64,000 bases of DNA from Apostichopus japonicus (lineage: Eukaryota > Echinodermata > Holothuroidea > Aspidochirotida > Stichopodidae), in NCBI RefSeq assembly GCF_037975245.1, contig NC_092568.1, forward strand, positions 32,520,501 to 32,584,500. Reading direction: 5' to 3'. Numbering within the stretch: the stretch's first letter is position 1; every line of letters starts with the position of its first letter. Below, one piece after another: positions 61,887-64,000 of this stretch. A program made the position numbers and the translations under genes. The notes beneath the pieces were generated by a model. It made no database searches. It was not told the origin of the DNA and saw only the letters and a program-made list of their open reading frames with translations.

Positions 61887-63704
61887 GGTAACGGAGGGAC
61901 ATTTGACTGTTTTCCTTACACATTTTGTCTCTCTTTGCATTAGTTTGACGGAGTATGTTGCAATTTCTTGTGTGGTTATCAAGACAGGTAGTTACTTGCT
62001 TTATACCCATAAACTTAATTCTTGTGGCTGTTACTGTAGGGAAAATATGGCATGATAAACATCATGGTAACGGAGGGACACCAAATGAACACGTGTTTTC
62101 ACACTTTTTTTGGAAGATGTCAAATCCACTGTTCTTAAGTTGCACTGACCATGTAACTTATATCAGGTGTTGGCTGGTACATTGCTTCACATACACCATG
62201 GAAAAATTAGATGAACAGGCATCAATTGTCAAATCTACAGCTGATTTCGTACAGTAACGGAGGGACAATTCCGATGGTAACGGAGGGACACAAAATGTTC
62301 AGTGTTGTTTAGTGTAGCCTTTTGCCTGTTTTTGCTGCTTAGATTCAATATTTTTATTGCTGTTGGACTAAAAGTTATATTACTTAGGGAAACAAGGATA
62401 AGAACATTTATCCAACAGCTATGTTCACCAAAACATTAGCAATTTTAGTTGTTAATAAATATGTAAGAAAAAATAGTACGAAATTGATTAAAAGAACAAG
62501 TTTAAACAGACCACTCTTCATCATTTAGCACTCTCTAACTGCATTATTAGCAACTGTTGGGAGGGGGGGGGGCTGGTGGCTAGTGCACTTCTAAACAAGT
62601 CAGTAAATCACATATTTACAATAGACAGTTCACATATTTACAATAGACAGTTCACATGTACTGTACTGTACCATGTGCAGAAAGGAAATTTCATTACAGT
62701 AGTACGACAGTCACATTTTGTCTTCCAAATACTACTAGTACCTTGCAGAAACCACTTGGTGCAATAATTGATACTGGGCTTAAAAGTGAAATGCTGCGGT
62801 AACTTCTAACTTTAATGATAAAACCATATATACTGTAATAATGCAGTGGTATTATAAAAATTTAACAACTATCAACAATAATAATACAAAAACATTTTGA
62901 GACATAACATGATACAGTTACAGTAGCTACTACTGTACTGCAGAGGTTCAGTATGCCTGAATGTAATATTTGTGGATTAGAAACTATAGATGAGTTAACT
63001 TCCTGTGATTTTTTATAAACTCAAAACAAAACAACAATATCATAAAAATAAAAGACAATATTCCAATCACAACTATGCTTTGAAGATGTCTGCAAACTTT
63101 TCTATTATTTTTAATCCTGATCAACAAATTTTGAGTTTGCTCTTGCTGAAGGAAAGTGGCTTTGGAAGCTCTTGCAAATGGAAGAAAATGTCCTTGATTC
63201 TCACAGCTGAAATATTGCTCACAGTTTTGAACTGGTTGGCAATCAGCAGTGTATGAATGAAAACTTCCATTCTGTACCTTCCAGCCAGTGTTTGTGGTGT
63301 GTTTTTTTTTCTAACTCAAAGGTAGCTTTACTTGAGTTCCATAACTTCACATTCTGAGGAACTTATTAATGTTAGTCAATCTGTTGTTCTCCTCACATAA
63401 ACAGGAAGTCAAGAATTCCATTTTAAGAACACAACTGCTTAGCAAGTAAACTCCCACTGGCAGGAATCTGTGCACAATCTTGCATTAAACAATTGTCCCT
63501 CCGTTACCAGTAACGGAGGGACACTACTTCACTTGTTCTTTATTTTAGCATAAAAGTAGCTAACTCCTTGGTTTAACTTTTCTTTAGTGGTTATCCCTAT
63601 GAAAGTGTTTTATACAAATTATGAAATTTTTCCAGCATTGAATGACTGAGAAATTAAAAAAAAAGTATTTTTTTGGTAACGGAGGGACAGGTAACGGAGG
63701 GACA
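61887..63704. repeat. Eight copies of a 15-bp motif (GGTAACGGAGGGACA)
   Basis: Plus-strand copies lie at 61887-61901, 62066-62080, 62253-62267, 62276-62290, 63509-63523, 63675-63689 and 63690-63704. One minus-strand copy lies at 63494-63508. The two copies at 62253 and 63509 have A for the first G. The motif is absent from the rest of the window as far as I can see. The final two copies abut head to tail, and 63494-63523 forms a near-perfect hairpin. Confidence 0.93.
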
Positions 63705-64000
63705 AATCAGGTAATTAGCAATTACTGCTAATTAACAATTTACATACATTGAAGGGGAATTATTCCTGTGATATGCATAATATTGACCATGACTACTAGG
63801 CTGTGCAAGTAATCTTTTTAAGTCATCTTTGTACTAGGAAAAATTTGGTTTTAAAAATATCCCCAAAATTCAATAATTTTTGGCATAACGCAAGTGCAAA
63901 TTGGCATGTGTTATATATGTCTATAACTTTTTATTAAATTAGTATATTTTTGTTCTGCAAGCACAGTGGTAAAATATAACTCTTTACCTATCTAGCCATA

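Larger units (their letters stand above)
61200..64000 (-). other. RBM25 intron, no further exon seen
   Basis: No Arg/Glu-rich or RRM-like exon is visible to the right edge, so this is presumably one long intron. It holds a SINE and the repeated 15-bp motif listed separately. Confidence 0.6.

Noticed and set aside
63005-63256. RBM25 upstream exon or transposase ORF
   Set aside because: The plus-strand ORF is opposite to RBM25 and neither strand shows Arg/Glu-rich, RRM or transposase motifs.

Overview
The window is eukaryotic nuclear DNA: AT-rich, with genes split by GT/AG introns, many minisatellites, MITEs and decayed retroelements. Four conserved animal genes can be rebuilt exon by exon with matching intron phases. 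Gene content and repeat style suggest a marine invertebrate, perhaps an echinoderm such as a sea cucumber. The species call is low confidence and rests on general impression only.

Layout: (1) 306-4100, plus strand: the last six coding exons of WDPCP/Fritz, a planar cell polarity and ciliogenesis effector. The 5' part lies off the left edge. (2) 4.1-22.5 kb: no convincing gene. It holds tandem repeats, four hAT-type MITEs with target-site duplications, two 3' ends of one LINE family, a foldback region at 14.2-16.1 kb, a GC-rich minisatellite of about 1.1 kb and a Gypsy-like LTR. (3) 31055-22497, minus strand: a complete five-exon CYP2-clan cytochrome P450 (545 aa), including an 80-nt first exon with the membrane anchor 4.5 kb upstream of exon 2. 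(4) 31.6-39.2 kb: a LINE tail with an (ATT)n microsatellite, an 803-bp foldback MITE, a small foldback and a repeat whose end matches U2 snRNA. (5) 39240-52148, plus strand: a complete nine-exon AIDA gene (325 aa). (6) 52.1-57.2 kb: AIDA 3' flank, duplications and another hAT MITE. (7) 61199-57206, minus strand: the last six coding exons of RBM25, ending in the PWI domain. (8) 61.2-64 kb: RBM25 intron or upstream sequence with a tRNA-derived SINE and an unexplained 15-bp motif present eight times.

The genes are unrelated in function (cilia/polarity, oxidation, axin/JNK signalling, splicing) and show no operon-like logic. WDPCP and the P450 are tail to tail, the P450 and AIDA head to head about 8.2 kb apart, and AIDA and RBM25 tail to tail about 5 kb apart.

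The most unusual signals are the dispersed motif at 61.9-63.7 kb, two tandem arrays that have copied a splice donor (WDPCP and AIDA), the U2-like repeat, and the set of TSD-bounded hAT-type MITEs. I found no CRISPR, prokaryotic or viral system.
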